DNA of 64,000 nucleotides from Variovorax brevis. Its GTDB lineage: Bacteria; Pseudomonadota; Gammaproteobacteria; Burkholderiales; Burkholderiaceae_C. The position numbers and the translations under genes were made by a program. Under the pieces are notes generated by a model, which was not told the DNA's origin, made no database searches, and saw only the letters and a program-made list of their open reading frames with translations. This document shows, piece by piece, positions 8,442 to 16,843 of this stretch. The stretch is from contig NZ_JASZYG010000001.1 in assembly GCF_030317105.1 (NCBI RefSeq), positions 496,001 to 560,000 of the forward strand. Direction: 5' to 3'. Positions within the stretch are counted from its first letter, which is position 1. The number at the start of each line of letters is the position of its first letter.

Positions 8442-8836
8442 AGCAGGTCGGGGTGGGCAATATCGTGCACAGGGCTTGCGCGCGTGGATCAGTGCGTGAT
8501 GACCCGAAATTCCCACGACAGGGCCTCGAAGACGCTGCATGAGCACGTGCCGCGCTCGCGGCCTGTCTTGGGACCGCCACCGCGGCATCGCCCGGTTGGA
8601 TCCGCAGCCACAAGGAGCCATTCATCACGCGATCTTCAACCTCCGCTTCCTCCGACATTGCTGATCATGGGCGCCGTCACGGTGATTGCGATCGGTCACC
8701 GATGTTGCGCGCGGCAGTACGCTCAAGCGCGCGCTCAACGCGGCAAGCATGACGGCACGCCCTGAGGGAAAGCCGGCATTCGCACGCCGCCCGCACGCGG
8801 GACAATCGCAGCATCCCATGCTGCGAGCAAGGTCCC
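8442..8836. other. non-coding stretch between dehydrogenase remnant and LysR gene
   Basis: About 395 bp with no convincing gene. It probably holds degraded sequence left when the dehydrogenase was truncated, plus the promoter of the LysR gene. The only clear structure is a 13-bp palindrome at 8691-8703. Confidence 0.5.
8691..8703. promoter_or_regulatory. 13-bp inverted repeat, possible operator
   Basis: A perfect palindrome ATCGGT-C-ACCGAT about 134 bp upstream of the LysR start. It is not a T-N11-A site and looks more like a LacI/GntR-type operator. The cognate regulator is unknown. Confidence 0.35.
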
Positions 8837-9805
8837 ATGCAAACCGGCAAAGCCACCCAAATCCAGCTCGACATCACGTCCGACCTCCAGAAGTGGCGCG
8901 CCTTCTTGGCCATTGCAGAACTCGGCAGCCTGACCCGCGCAGCGCTGTTCCTCGACAGCAACCAGTCGCTGCTAAGCCGTCACCTCAATGCGCTGGAGCG
9001 CGAGTGCAAGGCGCGCCTTTTCAACCGCACCGGCCGCGGCGTCGCGCTCTCGGATGTGGGCCAGCGCATCTTTCCGCTGGTGAAGGCCCTGCTGTCGGAC
9101 GCGGAGCAACTCGAACTGGAAATCCACGGCGAAGCGCGCGAGCCTTCCGGGCGGGTCACCATCGGATCGCTGCCCTCGATCACGAATCCAATCGTCGGGC
9201 GCCTGTTCAAGCAGTTGCGCGATCGTCACCCCGGCATCCAGCTCAAGATCCTCGAAGGCTCCAGCGGGCAGGTGGAGGAATGGCTTTCGGACGCGCGGGT
9301 CGACATCGCCATCCTGTATCGATACGGCAGCGCGTTGCACGAGCAGGAGCAGGCGCTGGCAACTGTTGACAGTTATCTCATCGGGCCGGCGGGCGACCGG
9401 CTGACGGCGAAGCCCGAGATTCCCTTTGCCTCGCTGCACGAATTGCCCTTCATCCTGCCGGGCGCGCCGAACGGATTGCGCACGGCCCTCGACGCGATGG
9501 CACGGCAGGAACACATCACGCTGGCGCCTGTTCTGGAGGCCGATTCGCTTCCGCTCATGCGATTGACGGTCGCCGAAGCCAGGCTCTACACCGTGTTGCC
9601 CATTCATGCCGTGTGGACGGAAGTGCAGGAAGGACGGCTACAAGCCGCCAGGATCGTCTCGCCGGCGCTTCAGCGGATCGTCTCCATGGCGTTGGCACGC
9701 ACCAAGGGACCGGGCCGGGCCGTGTCGGCCGTGGCGTCGGAAATCGTCAGCATCGTGGAAGACAGCGCACGCAGTGGCATGTGGCATTCCGGCGGTCCTG
9801 AATGA
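8837..9805 (+). CDS. LysR-family transcriptional regulator
   Basis: A 322-residue LysR-type protein with an N-terminal winged helix-turn-helix (about 18-76: WRAFLAIAELGSLTRAALFL, then NQSLLSRHLNALERE) and an effector domain from about 105. The recognition helix has NQSLLSRHL rather than the usual QPALSRQI. It is transcribed away from the idonate genes and towards the decarboxylase-like/amidohydrolase pair, which begins 108 bp downstream. It may regulate either group. The target is not determinable from sequence. Confidence 0.88.
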   Translation: MQTGKATQIQLDITSDLQKWRAFLAIAELGSLTRAALFLDSNQSLLSRHLNALERECKARLFNRTGRGVALSDVGQRIFPLVKALLSDAEQLELEIHGEAREPSGRVTIGSLPSITNPIVGRLFKQLRDRHPGIQLKILEGSSGQVEEWLSDARVDIAILYRYGSALHEQEQALATVDSYLIGPAGDRLTAKPEIPFASLHELPFILPGAPNGLRTALDAMARQEHITLAPVLEADSLPLMRLTVAEARLYTVLPIHAVWTEVQEGRLQAARIVSPALQRIVSMALARTKGPGRAVSAVASEIVSIVEDSARSGMWHSGGPE

Positions 9806-9913
9806 GCCCCGCGTTGCACGCGCGCGCATAGCAGCGTTGCGCCGGGCACGGATGCGCGCGACGCTTGCGTCACCTAAGCTCCCTGGCAACGATTGACCAC
9901 AGGAGACACGTGC

Positions 9914-10486
9914 ATGCCCAGAATTTCCCTGCCCGCGCCCGAGACCATGAGCCCGGAGCAGCGCGCCGTCTACGACAAGATCGTCTCCGGTCCGCGCGGG
10001 CGCATCCAGGGCCCGCTTCGGGCCGCACTCCACAATCCTGAGCTCGCGGACAAATGGCAAGCCATCGGCGCCTTGCTGCGCTATGGAACGGGCCTGTCGC
10101 CGCGCCTGTCGGAAATCGCCATCCTCGTCACCGGCCGCGCCTGCAACTCGCCCTTCGAGTGGTACGCGCACCGCGTTGAGGCCGAGAAGGCGGGCGTCGA
10201 GCAACCGGTCATCGAAGCGCTTCTCGCGCAAACCGAACCACCCGGCATGTCGCCAGATGACGCGGCCGTCTACCACTACGCCGTCGAGCTCAATCGCCAC
10301 AACTCGGTGTCCGACGCGACCTACGCTGTGGCCCTTGCACGTTTCGGCGAGCGCACCGTGGTCGAGCTGACGGCGCTGATTGGCTACTACACGATGGTCG
10401 CGATGACGCTCAACTGCCACGAAATCCCCCTGCCGGAAGGCGTGGCGCCGGCGTTCCCATTGCCCCAGAAAGCAGCCCTGCAATGA
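9914..10486 (+). CDS. carboxymuconolactone decarboxylase / AhpD-like family protein
   Basis: A 190-residue CMD-family protein. The ATG at 9914 follows a good AGGAG site at 9901-9905. The domain (about 40-150) includes GLSPRLSEIAILVTGRACNS and FEWYAHRVEAEKAGV, where the AhpD CxxC is replaced by ACNSPFEW, so thiol peroxidase-type activity is unlikely. Members of this subgroup are often found beside ring-cleavage or lactone hydrolases. The stop overlaps the start of the downstream amidohydrolase (ATGA), implying one transcript and a shared pathway. Confidence 0.82.
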   Translation: MPRISLPAPETMSPEQRAVYDKIVSGPRGRIQGPLRAALHNPELADKWQAIGALLRYGTGLSPRLSEIAILVTGRACNSPFEWYAHRVEAEKAGVEQPVIEALLAQTEPPGMSPDDAAVYHYAVELNRHNSVSDATYAVALARFGERTVVELTALIGYYTMVAMTLNCHEIPLPEGVAPAFPLPQKAALQ

Positions 10487-11319
10487 GCGAAGCGGACAAG
10501 AACGCAGGCATGGCCAGTGCGGGCTGGGACTGCCATGCCCATCTGTTCGGTCCCTACGACCGCTTTCCCCTGGCCTCCGGGCGAAGCTACACGCCGCCCG
10601 AAGCGATCGAGACGGCATACATGGCGCTGCTTTCCCGGCTTGGCCTTGGCCACGGCGTGCTGGTGCATCCCAGCGCGTACGGCAAGGATCACACGCTGCT
10701 GCTGCATGCGCTGGCCGCGCAACCCGCGCTGCGTGGCGTCGTCGTCGTGCAACCGGGCGACGCATTGTCGCTTTCCGGCTTGCGCGAACGAGGTGTGCGT
10801 GGAGCGCGGTTCAGCCATCGCAGCGGGCCGGGCACCAACTTCGCCGGTAGTGCATCGTTCGGGGACCTGCTTGCGTTGGTTCCCGCGCTGGCCGATGCTG
10901 GCCTCCATGCGGAACTCTGGACAGACTGCAAGGCATTGCCCGCCATCGCGTCGCAGTTGCTGGAATTGCCAGTCCCGATCGTGATTGACCACATGGGTGG
11001 CTTCGACGTCACCGCCGGCGTCGACGATGCGGGGTTCCGCACGCTGCTTGAACTGCTCGCCACTGGCAAGGTCTGGGTCAAGCTCTGCGCCTATCGCAAC
11101 CTGCTGGGATCGCCGGACTGGGAGCAAGGACGGCCGTTCCAGCAGAAGATGGTCGAAGCCAACCCCGAGCGCCTGCTGTGGGGCAGCGACTGGCCGCACC
11201 TGCGCGTGACGCCCGAACCCGACGCCGCGCAATTGCTCGCCATGTTCAAGGACTGGGCGGGGAGTGATGCCGTTGCGGACAGGGTGCTGCGCATCAATCC
11301 GGAAGTGCTCTACCGATAG
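10483..11319 (+). CDS. amidohydrolase, 2-pyrone-4,6-dicarboxylate lactonase-like
   Basis: A 278-residue TIM-barrel metal-dependent hydrolase of the amidohydrolase-2 group. The N-terminal metal motif is DCHAHLFGP (16-24). Later landmarks are IVIDHMGG near 167 and the terminal LLWGSDWPHLR near 227-237, the classic PDC-lactonase/amidohydrolase signature. It would hydrolyse a lactone or decarboxylate a carboxylated ring compound. It is coupled by ATGA overlap to a CMD-like gene and lies downstream of a LysR gene. Substrate identity is unknown. Confidence 0.83.
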   Translation: MSEADKNAGMASAGWDCHAHLFGPYDRFPLASGRSYTPPEAIETAYMALLSRLGLGHGVLVHPSAYGKDHTLLLHALAAQPALRGVVVVQPGDALSLSGLRERGVRGARFSHRSGPGTNFAGSASFGDLLALVPALADAGLHAELWTDCKALPAIASQLLELPVPIVIDHMGGFDVTAGVDDAGFRTLLELLATGKVWVKLCAYRNLLGSPDWEQGRPFQQKMVEANPERLLWGSDWPHLRVTPEPDAAQLLAMFKDWAGSDAVADRVLRINPEVLYR

Positions 11320-11370
11320 ACGCGATTCATCGCATCCACGCGTTGCTGCAAGTCACGGTGTGCAACAGGT

Positions 11371-11390
11371 GGGGCGCGGACCTTCGCCCC
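11371..11390. terminator. hairpin between convergent genes
   Basis: GGGGCG-8 nt-CGCCCC lies between the convergent amidohydrolase and crotonase genes. No T-tract follows, so terminator function is only suggested by position. Confidence 0.3.
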
Positions 11391-11430
11391 AAAGCGGCCC
11401 TCGATGCCTGTCGGGCGCGCAAGGCCCGAT

Positions 11431-12216
11431 TCAACGCCCCTCGTAACGTGGTGCGCGCTTCTCCAGGAATGCCCGCATGCCTTCCTTCTGGTCATCGCTG
11501 TCGAACAGCCGCTCGAAGTAGCGGCGCTCGAGCGCCAATGCGCTGTCCATCGGCACGTCCGCGCCCAGGCGCACCGCATCACGAATCGACTGAACGGCGA
11601 GCGGCGGCATGCCGGCGATCTGCCCGGCCAACTCGATGGCCCGCGTCAGCGCCTGCCCCGTGGGCACCAGTTCGCTCACCACATTGGCCATGTAGGCGTC
11701 GCCAGCGGGAATCATGTCGCCCGTCAGGCTCCACAGCAGTGTCTTGTAGCGGCCGGCGGTGCGCAGCAAGCGCTGGGTGCCGCCAGCGCCGGGCATGATC
11801 CCGACACGGATTTCAGGCTGCCCGAACTTTGCATCCTCGGCCGCAATGATGATGTCGCAGGCCAGCGCCAATTCGCAGCCACCACCCAGCGCGTAGCCTT
11901 CCACGGCGGCAATCACCGGCTTCGGGAGTTGCCGAACGACGTGGAACACGCGGTCGGTGTCGAGCCGCACATGGTCGTTCGGCCGCATGGTCGACATCTC
12001 GGCGATGTCTGTGCCGGCGACGAAATAGCCTTCGGCGCCAGTCAGCACCACGGCGGCAATCGCATCGTCCCTTGCCAGAGCTTCCAGATGCTCGACCAGG
12101 TCGCGCTTGACTTGGAGATTCAGCGCATTGCGACGCTCCGGCCTGTCGATGGTCACGATGCCGACGCGGCCCCTTCGCTCGACGCGCACCACGGGATGAA
12201 TGGTCTCGGCATTCAT
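11431..12216 (-). CDS. enoyl-CoA hydratase (PaaF-like crotonase)
   Basis: A 261-residue crotonase. The start is the ATG at 12216, overlapping the stop of the upstream 3-hydroxyacyl-CoA dehydrogenase gene (ATGA). The oxyanion-hole region includes VAGTDIAEM. Both catalytic Glu positions are present, in GGGCELALACD and in FGQPEIRVGIMPGAGGTQRL. The latter stretch is very like PaaF-type 2,3-dehydroadipyl-CoA hydratases. It would hydrate a 2,3-enoyl-CoA to the 3-hydroxyacyl-CoA for the coupled dehydrogenase, suggesting dicarboxylyl-CoA or phenylacetate-like beta-oxidation. Confidence 0.88.
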   Translation of the reverse strand: MNAETIHPVVRVERRGRVGIVTIDRPERRNALNLQVKRDLVEHLEALARDDAIAAVVLTGAEGYFVAGTDIAEMSTMRPNDHVRLDTDRVFHVVRQLPKPVIAAVEGYALGGGCELALACDIIIAAEDAKFGQPEIRVGIMPGAGGTQRLLRTAGRYKTLLWSLTGDMIPAGDAYMANVVSELVPTGQALTRAIELAGQIAGMPPLAVQSIRDAVRLGADVPMDSALALERRYFERLFDSDDQKEGMRAFLEKRAPRYEGR

Positions 12217-13749
12217 GATGCCGCCTGCACTTCGCGTTGCAGCCACACGGAGCCGCGGTAGCGGTCCTCGCCGTAGCTTGCGCCGAGATTGCGAACCGTG
12301 CGGAGCACCGTGGCCAACCCGATGTCTCGCCCCCATGCCATCGGGCCGACCGGGTAGTTGACGCCCTTGCGCATCGCGGCGTCCACGCTGTCGGCGGACG
12401 CGATGCCCTGGTACACGGCTTCGGCGCCTTCGTTGACCAGCATGGCCACCGTGCGCATCACCAGCATGCCGGGCACGTCTGCGAGTTGCGAGACGTGCTT
12501 GCCCAGGGCGCCGAACAGGCCCGCGGCCTTGCGCACATCGTCAGGGCTTGCCTGGGCCGCCGCTGCGATGGCAATCCGGCTGCAACTGGCGTAGTCGAGC
12601 GCGAGGTCGAACAGCACCACCGCCTCTCCCCGCGCGGCGGCGCGCTCGGTCGCAGTGCGGCCATCGGTCAACGCGAGCGCGAGTCCGTCGACGCGCAGAA
12701 GGCCGTCGCCTTCCGTCCGCTCGATGCGGAATTCATCGAGCTTCCCCAACAGGTCGGCCAAGGCTTGCGCCGGGCCGAGGTCGCCTTCAATGCGAATGAC
12801 CGCAGGTGCCCGGTCCGTCGCGAGTTCGTCGACAACCACCGCGGCAGCACCCTCCCGGTAGTCGAAGAAGCCACGGCCTGACTTGCGGCCGAGCCAGCCC
12901 GCATCGACCAGATCCTTCTGCATCAGTGAGGGCTTGTAGCGCGGATCATCGAAGAAGGACTGGTACACCGAACGCGTGACTGCGAAGTTGACGTCATGGC
13001 CAATCAGGTCCATGAGTTCGCAAGGCCCCATCCGGAAGCCACCGGACTCGCGCATCACCGCATCGAGCGTCGCGGGGGAGGCCACCTGCTCCTGCAACAG
13101 GCGCAGTGCCTCGCCATAGAACGGACGCGCCACGCGGTTGTCGATGAAGCCCGGCGTCGAGCGGCAGTGCACCGGCGTCTTGCCCCAGGCCAGCGCCGTC
13201 GCGAAGATCGTCTGCGCCACCTCCGGCGCGGTGACGTGGCCGCTGACCACCTCGACCAACGGCAGCACGGTGGCCGGGTTGAAGAAATGCATGCCGACAA
13301 CCCGCTCCGGCCGCTTCAAGCGGCCGGCCAGTGCGGTCACCGAGAGCGACGAAGTGTTGGTGGCGACGATGGCATCGGGCGGCAATCGGTCTTCCAGTGC
13401 CGAGAGCGCATTGACCTTGGCTTCGAGCTCTTCGTAGATGACCTCGATGACCAGGCCGACGTCCCGCATTGCGTCGTCGGGCAGGGTGGACCGCACGCGC
13501 TTCATGACGTCGTCGCGCGTCGCGCGTCGCGCTGTCGAGCTTGCCGCGCGCCACCCGCTTGTCCAGGCTTGCGCGGATCGTGCTGAGGCCGCGTTCGACT
13601 GCTGCATCGTTGGCGTCGCGCAGGTACACGGTGTGACCGGCGGTGGCCGCCACTTCCGCGATGCCGCTGCCCATGGTGCCGGTGCCGATCACGATGACGC
13701 TCTTGTCCAGCGGAAGCGCGCCGCTGATGCTTGTGGATTGATCAGCCAT
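12213..13749 (-). pseudogene. 3-hydroxyacyl-CoA dehydrogenase (PaaH-like), interrupted by frameshift
   Basis: The reading frame from the ATG at 13749 encodes the N-terminal NAD motif (VIVIGTGTMGSGIAEVAA) and runs to about KLDSATRD. The rest of the protein, from DDVMKRVRSTLPDD and the HFFNPATVLPLVEVV signature to the C-terminal second domain, is in another frame. The break coincides with three tandem copies of CGTCGCG at 13511-13531. Removing one 7-bp copy restores a continuous 509-residue protein, the normal length for 3-hydroxyadipyl-CoA dehydrogenases. The intact enzyme would oxidise 3-hydroxyacyl-CoA with NAD+. This may be a true inactivating mutation, a contingency tract or a sequencing error. 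It overlaps the GST gene upstream by 8 bp. Confidence 0.85.
13511..13531. repeat. three tandem copies of a 7-bp unit within the 3-hydroxyacyl-CoA dehydrogenase gene
   Basis: Exact triplet of CGTCGCG. Seven is not a multiple of three, so each gain or loss of a unit shifts the frame. Two copies would give the open frame; the third causes the observed break. Confidence 0.9.
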
Positions 13750-14359
13750 CGACAGGCTCCGTGGATTGAAAGGAGGGGCGGGCCTGCAGGCTTGCAAACC
13801 AGTCGGCAAGACGCGGTGCCAGCGTTCGCCAGCCAAGCGATGCGAAGCGGTAGTCGAGATACCCGAGCGCGCAGCCCAGCGTCACGTGGCCGATGGAGAA
13901 AGGCGCGCTGCCGATCAGGCCGGCCTCCGCATCGAGCAGCTTGAGCGTGGCCCGTGTCTTGAGCTCGAAAGCGTCCACCAATGCCTGCAATGGATGCTCG
14001 CGTTCGCGCTCGTTGCGCCACAGGATCAACACATCGAGCAAGCCGTCGCCCAGCGCATGCCAGCGCAAGGCTTGCCAGCGTGCCTCGCCCTGTAACGGAA
14101 AGAGCGCGCCACCAGCCCGATCGTTCAGGTACTCGCAGATCACGATCGAATCGAAGAGTGTCGAGCCGTCTTCGCGCACCAGCGTCGGGATCTTCGACAG
14201 CGGGTTGTCCACCATGATGGCGGCGTTGGGTTTGAGCATGGCCGCAACCGAACGCACGAGTTCGAGTTCAGGCAGCATGCCGAGTTCGTGCGCGCAGATC
14301 ATCACCTTTCGCACATAGGGCGATTTGGGTGACCAGTGCAGTTTCATGCTTGCCGTCAT
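13742..14359 (-). CDS. glutathione S-transferase-like protein
   Basis: A 205-residue GST. The thioredoxin-fold N-terminal domain (1-85) has SPKSPYVRKVMICAHELG and the cis-Pro/glutathione motif NPLSKIPTLVREDGSTLFDS. The all-helical C-terminal domain has the N-capping-box-like SIGHVTLGCALGYLDYRF. The start at 14359 (MTASMKLHW) overlaps the CoA-transferase stop by one base; MKLHW at 14347 is an alternative. It sits inside an acyl-CoA catabolic operon, so it may be a detoxifying or isomerising enzyme, but a direct role is not shown. Confidence 0.85.
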   Translation of the reverse strand: MTASMKLHWSPKSPYVRKVMICAHELGMLPELELVRSVAAMLKPNAAIMVDNPLSKIPTLVREDGSTLFDSIVICEYLNDRAGGALFPLQGEARWQALRWHALGDGLLDVLILWRNEREREHPLQALVDAFELKTRATLKLLDAEAGLIGSAPFSIGHVTLGCALGYLDYRFASLGWRTLAPRLADWFASLQARPSFQSTEPVDG

Positions 14360-15588
14360 CAGATCGCTCCCGCAGTGCGCAATGACTGGATGCAGGCCGG
14401 GCTGTAGCCCAGTTCCGCCAGGATGTCGTCGCTGTGCTGGCCGAGCAGTGGTGGCGCGCTCTGTGTTTGCAGCGGCGACTCGGCAAAGCGCATCGGGCTC
14501 GCCACCTGCGGCGCATCCACGCCGCACGGGTGCGGCACGTAGCGCAGCATCTCGCGGGCCTTGACCTGCGGCTCCTTGAACACATCCGCCACGGTGTTGA
14601 TGGGGCCGCAAGGCACGCCAGCCTTGTCGAGCGCCGAAATCAACCGCTCGCGTTCCCATTCGGCGAACACGTCGCGCAGCATGCCCGACAGCTCGCCGAT
14701 GTTGCGCACGCGTTGCGCGTTGGTGGCAAAGCGCTCGTCGGTGATCCAGTCCGGCCGGCCGAAGACTTCGCACAGCTTCGCAAACTGGCCGTCGTTGCCC
14801 ACCACCAGGATCACATCACCGTCGGCGCATGCGTACACGTCCTGCGGCTGGATGTTGGGATGCGCGTTGCCATTGCGGCGCGGCACCTTGCCCGAGACCA
14901 GGTAGTTCATCGCCTGATTGGACAATGTAGCGACCTGCACGTCGAGCATCGCGATGTCGATGTTGTCGCCCACGCCCGTCTCGTTGCGCCGCGCCAGTGC
15001 GGCCAGCACCGAGACGGCGGTGTACATGCCGGTCATCAGGTCGACGATCGGGATGCCGACCTTCTGCGGCCCACCGCCTGGGCGGCCGTCCTTCTCGCCG
15101 GTGACGCTCATCAGGCCGCCCATGGCCTGGATCAGGAAGTCGTAGGCCGGCTGGTCGCGCCGCGGGCCGGTCTGGCCGAAGCCGGTGACCGAGCAATAGA
15201 TGAGCCGCGGGTTGATTTCGCGCAATGAAGCCTCGTCGAGGCCGTAGCGCTTCAGCGTGCCGGCCTTGTAGTTCTCCAGCACGATGTCGGCCTTGGCCGC
15301 CAACTCCTTGACGATCCGCTGGCCTTCGGGCTTCTCGAGGCTCACCGTGATCGAGCGCTTGCCGCGATTGACGGCCAGGTAGTAGCCGGCTTCCTTCGTG
15401 TCCCTGCCTTCGGCATCCTTCAGGAACGGAGGGCCCCAGGTGCGGGTGTCGTCGCCGGCGCCGGGCCGCTCGACCTTGATGACGTCGGCGCCCAAGTCGG
15501 CGAGGATCTGGCTGGCCCAGGGGGCGGCGAGGATGCGGCTCAGGTCGAGCACCTTGACGTGCGAGAGGGGGCCTTGGGTGGTGGTCAT
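14359..15588 (-). CDS. CaiB/BaiF-family (class III) CoA transferase
   Basis: A 409-residue class III CoA transferase. It opens with VKVLDLSRILAAPWASQILADLGADVIKVERPG, typical of the family. The likely catalytic Asp is in IVDLMTGMY (near 183). These enzymes move CoA between a donor acyl-CoA and a free carboxylate without ATP. It is the first gene of a minus-strand set (CoA transferase, GST, 3-hydroxyacyl-CoA dehydrogenase, crotonase) joined by overlapping starts and stops, so it probably activates the substrate that the downstream enzymes oxidise. A Bug receptor is divergent upstream. Confidence 0.92.
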   Translation of the reverse strand: MTTTQGPLSHVKVLDLSRILAAPWASQILADLGADVIKVERPGAGDDTRTWGPPFLKDAEGRDTKEAGYYLAVNRGKRSITVSLEKPEGQRIVKELAAKADIVLENYKAGTLKRYGLDEASLREINPRLIYCSVTGFGQTGPRRDQPAYDFLIQAMGGLMSVTGEKDGRPGGGPQKVGIPIVDLMTGMYTAVSVLAALARRNETGVGDNIDIAMLDVQVATLSNQAMNYLVSGKVPRRNGNAHPNIQPQDVYACADGDVILVVGNDGQFAKLCEVFGRPDWITDERFATNAQRVRNIGELSGMLRDVFAEWERERLISALDKAGVPCGPINTVADVFKEPQVKAREMLRYVPHPCGVDAPQVASPMRFAESPLQTQSAPPLLGQHSDDILAELGYSPACIQSLRTAGAI

Positions 15589-15664
15589 GCAATGTCTCCT
15601 TTGGATGGAGACGATTCTGGAATTGCGATGCGCTCCGGACTACGCCCTGGGCGGCAACGCTGTG

Positions 15665-15680
15665 ATGCGCCGCGGCGCAT
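15665..15680. promoter_or_regulatory. 16-bp perfect palindrome in divergent promoter region
   Basis: ATGCGCCG-CGGCGCAT lies in the roughly 200-bp space between the divergent CoA transferase and Bug receptor genes. A perfect palindrome here is a candidate operator for both. No regulator gene is adjacent. Confidence 0.4.
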
Positions 15681-15791
15681 ACCAGCGGCCTGCATGGTGG
15701 CAGGCTGCATATCAGCTATGCGCAAGAGATTGATGCGACAGGGCGGCCATGTTCCTAAAGTTCACTCATCACGAAACCGGAGACATTGACC

Positions 15792-16760
15792 ATGAATAGA
15801 CTCATCAAATCGACCGCCGCGCTGGCCCTTGCACTGGCCGCAACCTCAGGATGGGCGCAGGCTTATCCAACCAAGCCGATCCGCGTGGTCGTGCCGTTCC
15901 CCGCAGGCGGCCCTGTCGACCAGACAGCCCGTGCGCTCGGCTCAAAGCTCAACACGTCGCTGGGTCAACCCGTCATCATCGACAACAAGGGTGGGGCAGG
16001 TGGGTTGCTTGGCGCCGATGCTGTGGCCAAGTCACCGGGGGATGGCTACACGCTGCTCTTCTCGTCGGCCGGCGCACTGGCCATCGTGCCGCACATCGTG
16101 CCGTCGATGCCCTACAACCCGCAAAAGGATCTGGTCGCTGTGACCCAGGCGCTCAAGGTACCGGCAGTGCTGGTCGTGTCCGCCAACTCGAAGTACAAGA
16201 CCTTTGCCGACCTGAAGGCCGCCGCTACGGGGGATGCCAGCAAGATCAACTACGCCTCGGCCGGCAGCGGCACCACGCCGCATCTGCAAGCCGAACTGCT
16301 CAAGCGTGAAGCGAAGCTCAACATCAACCACATCCCGTACCGGGGTGCGGCTCCTGCGCTGACCGACCTCATGGGCGGGCAGGTGGACATGATGATGGTC
16401 GACATCCCGGTGGTGCTGCCTTTCATCCAGTCGGGCAAGCTGCGCGCGCTGGCGGTGACCAACGCCAAGCGAATCGCGGTGCTCAAGGATGTGCCCACCG
16501 TCGGCGAGCTGGGCTTGCCCAAGGCCGAGGCCTACAACTGGTACGGCATGCTCGCCCCGGCCCGCACATCGCCCGAGATCATCAACAAGCTCTACACCTC
16601 CGTCGGCGCTGCGTTGCGCTCTCCCGAACTGAAACAGCAGTTCGACCAGCAAGGGGTGGAAGTCGTGGGCAGCAAGCCCGAGGAATTCGGCGCCTTTATC
16701 TCCGCAGAATCGGAGCGTTGGGGCAGCTTGGCGAAGGCCGTGGGCGCCAAGATGGAATGA
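15792..16760 (+). CDS. Bug/TctC-family periplasmic solute-binding receptor
   Basis: A 322-residue receptor with a signal peptide (MNRLIKSTAALALALAATSG, cleavage near WAQA) followed by [20 protein letters not shown] and IIDNKGGAGG. The ATG at 15792 follows a GGAGA site. It is divergent from the CoA-transferase operon and so likely binds the carboxylate that is activated there. No TctAB partner is adjacent, as is common for this expanded family in Bordetella/Comamonadaceae-like genomes. Confidence 0.92.
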   Translation: MNRLIKSTAALALALAATSGWAQAYPTKPIRVVVPFPAGGPVDQTARALGSKLNTSLGQPVIIDNKGGAGGLLGADAVAKSPGDGYTLLFSSAGALAIVPHIVPSMPYNPQKDLVAVTQALKVPAVLVVSANSKYKTFADLKAAATGDASKINYASAGSGTTPHLQAELLKREAKLNINHIPYRGAAPALTDLMGGQVDMMMVDIPVVLPFIQSGKLRALAVTNAKRIAVLKDVPTVGELGLPKAEAYNWYGMLAPARTSPEIINKLYTSVGAALRSPELKQQFDQQGVEVVGSKPEEFGAFISAESERWGSLAKAVGAKME

Positions 16761-16790
16761 AAAAAATGCGGCCGAAGTGGCCGCCTTTTA
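16761..16790. terminator. bidirectional rho-independent terminator
   Basis: A-tract, stem GCGGCC-GAAGT-GGCCGC (16768-16784), then CTTTTA. It sits right after the Bug receptor stop and faces the convergent acyl-CoA dehydrogenase gene, so it can end transcripts from both sides. Confidence 0.75.
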
Positions 16791-16843
16791 CTTGAGCTTC
16801 GCTGGCTTCACCGACTCGTCATGAGCGCTGAAGCCTTTTTCTT

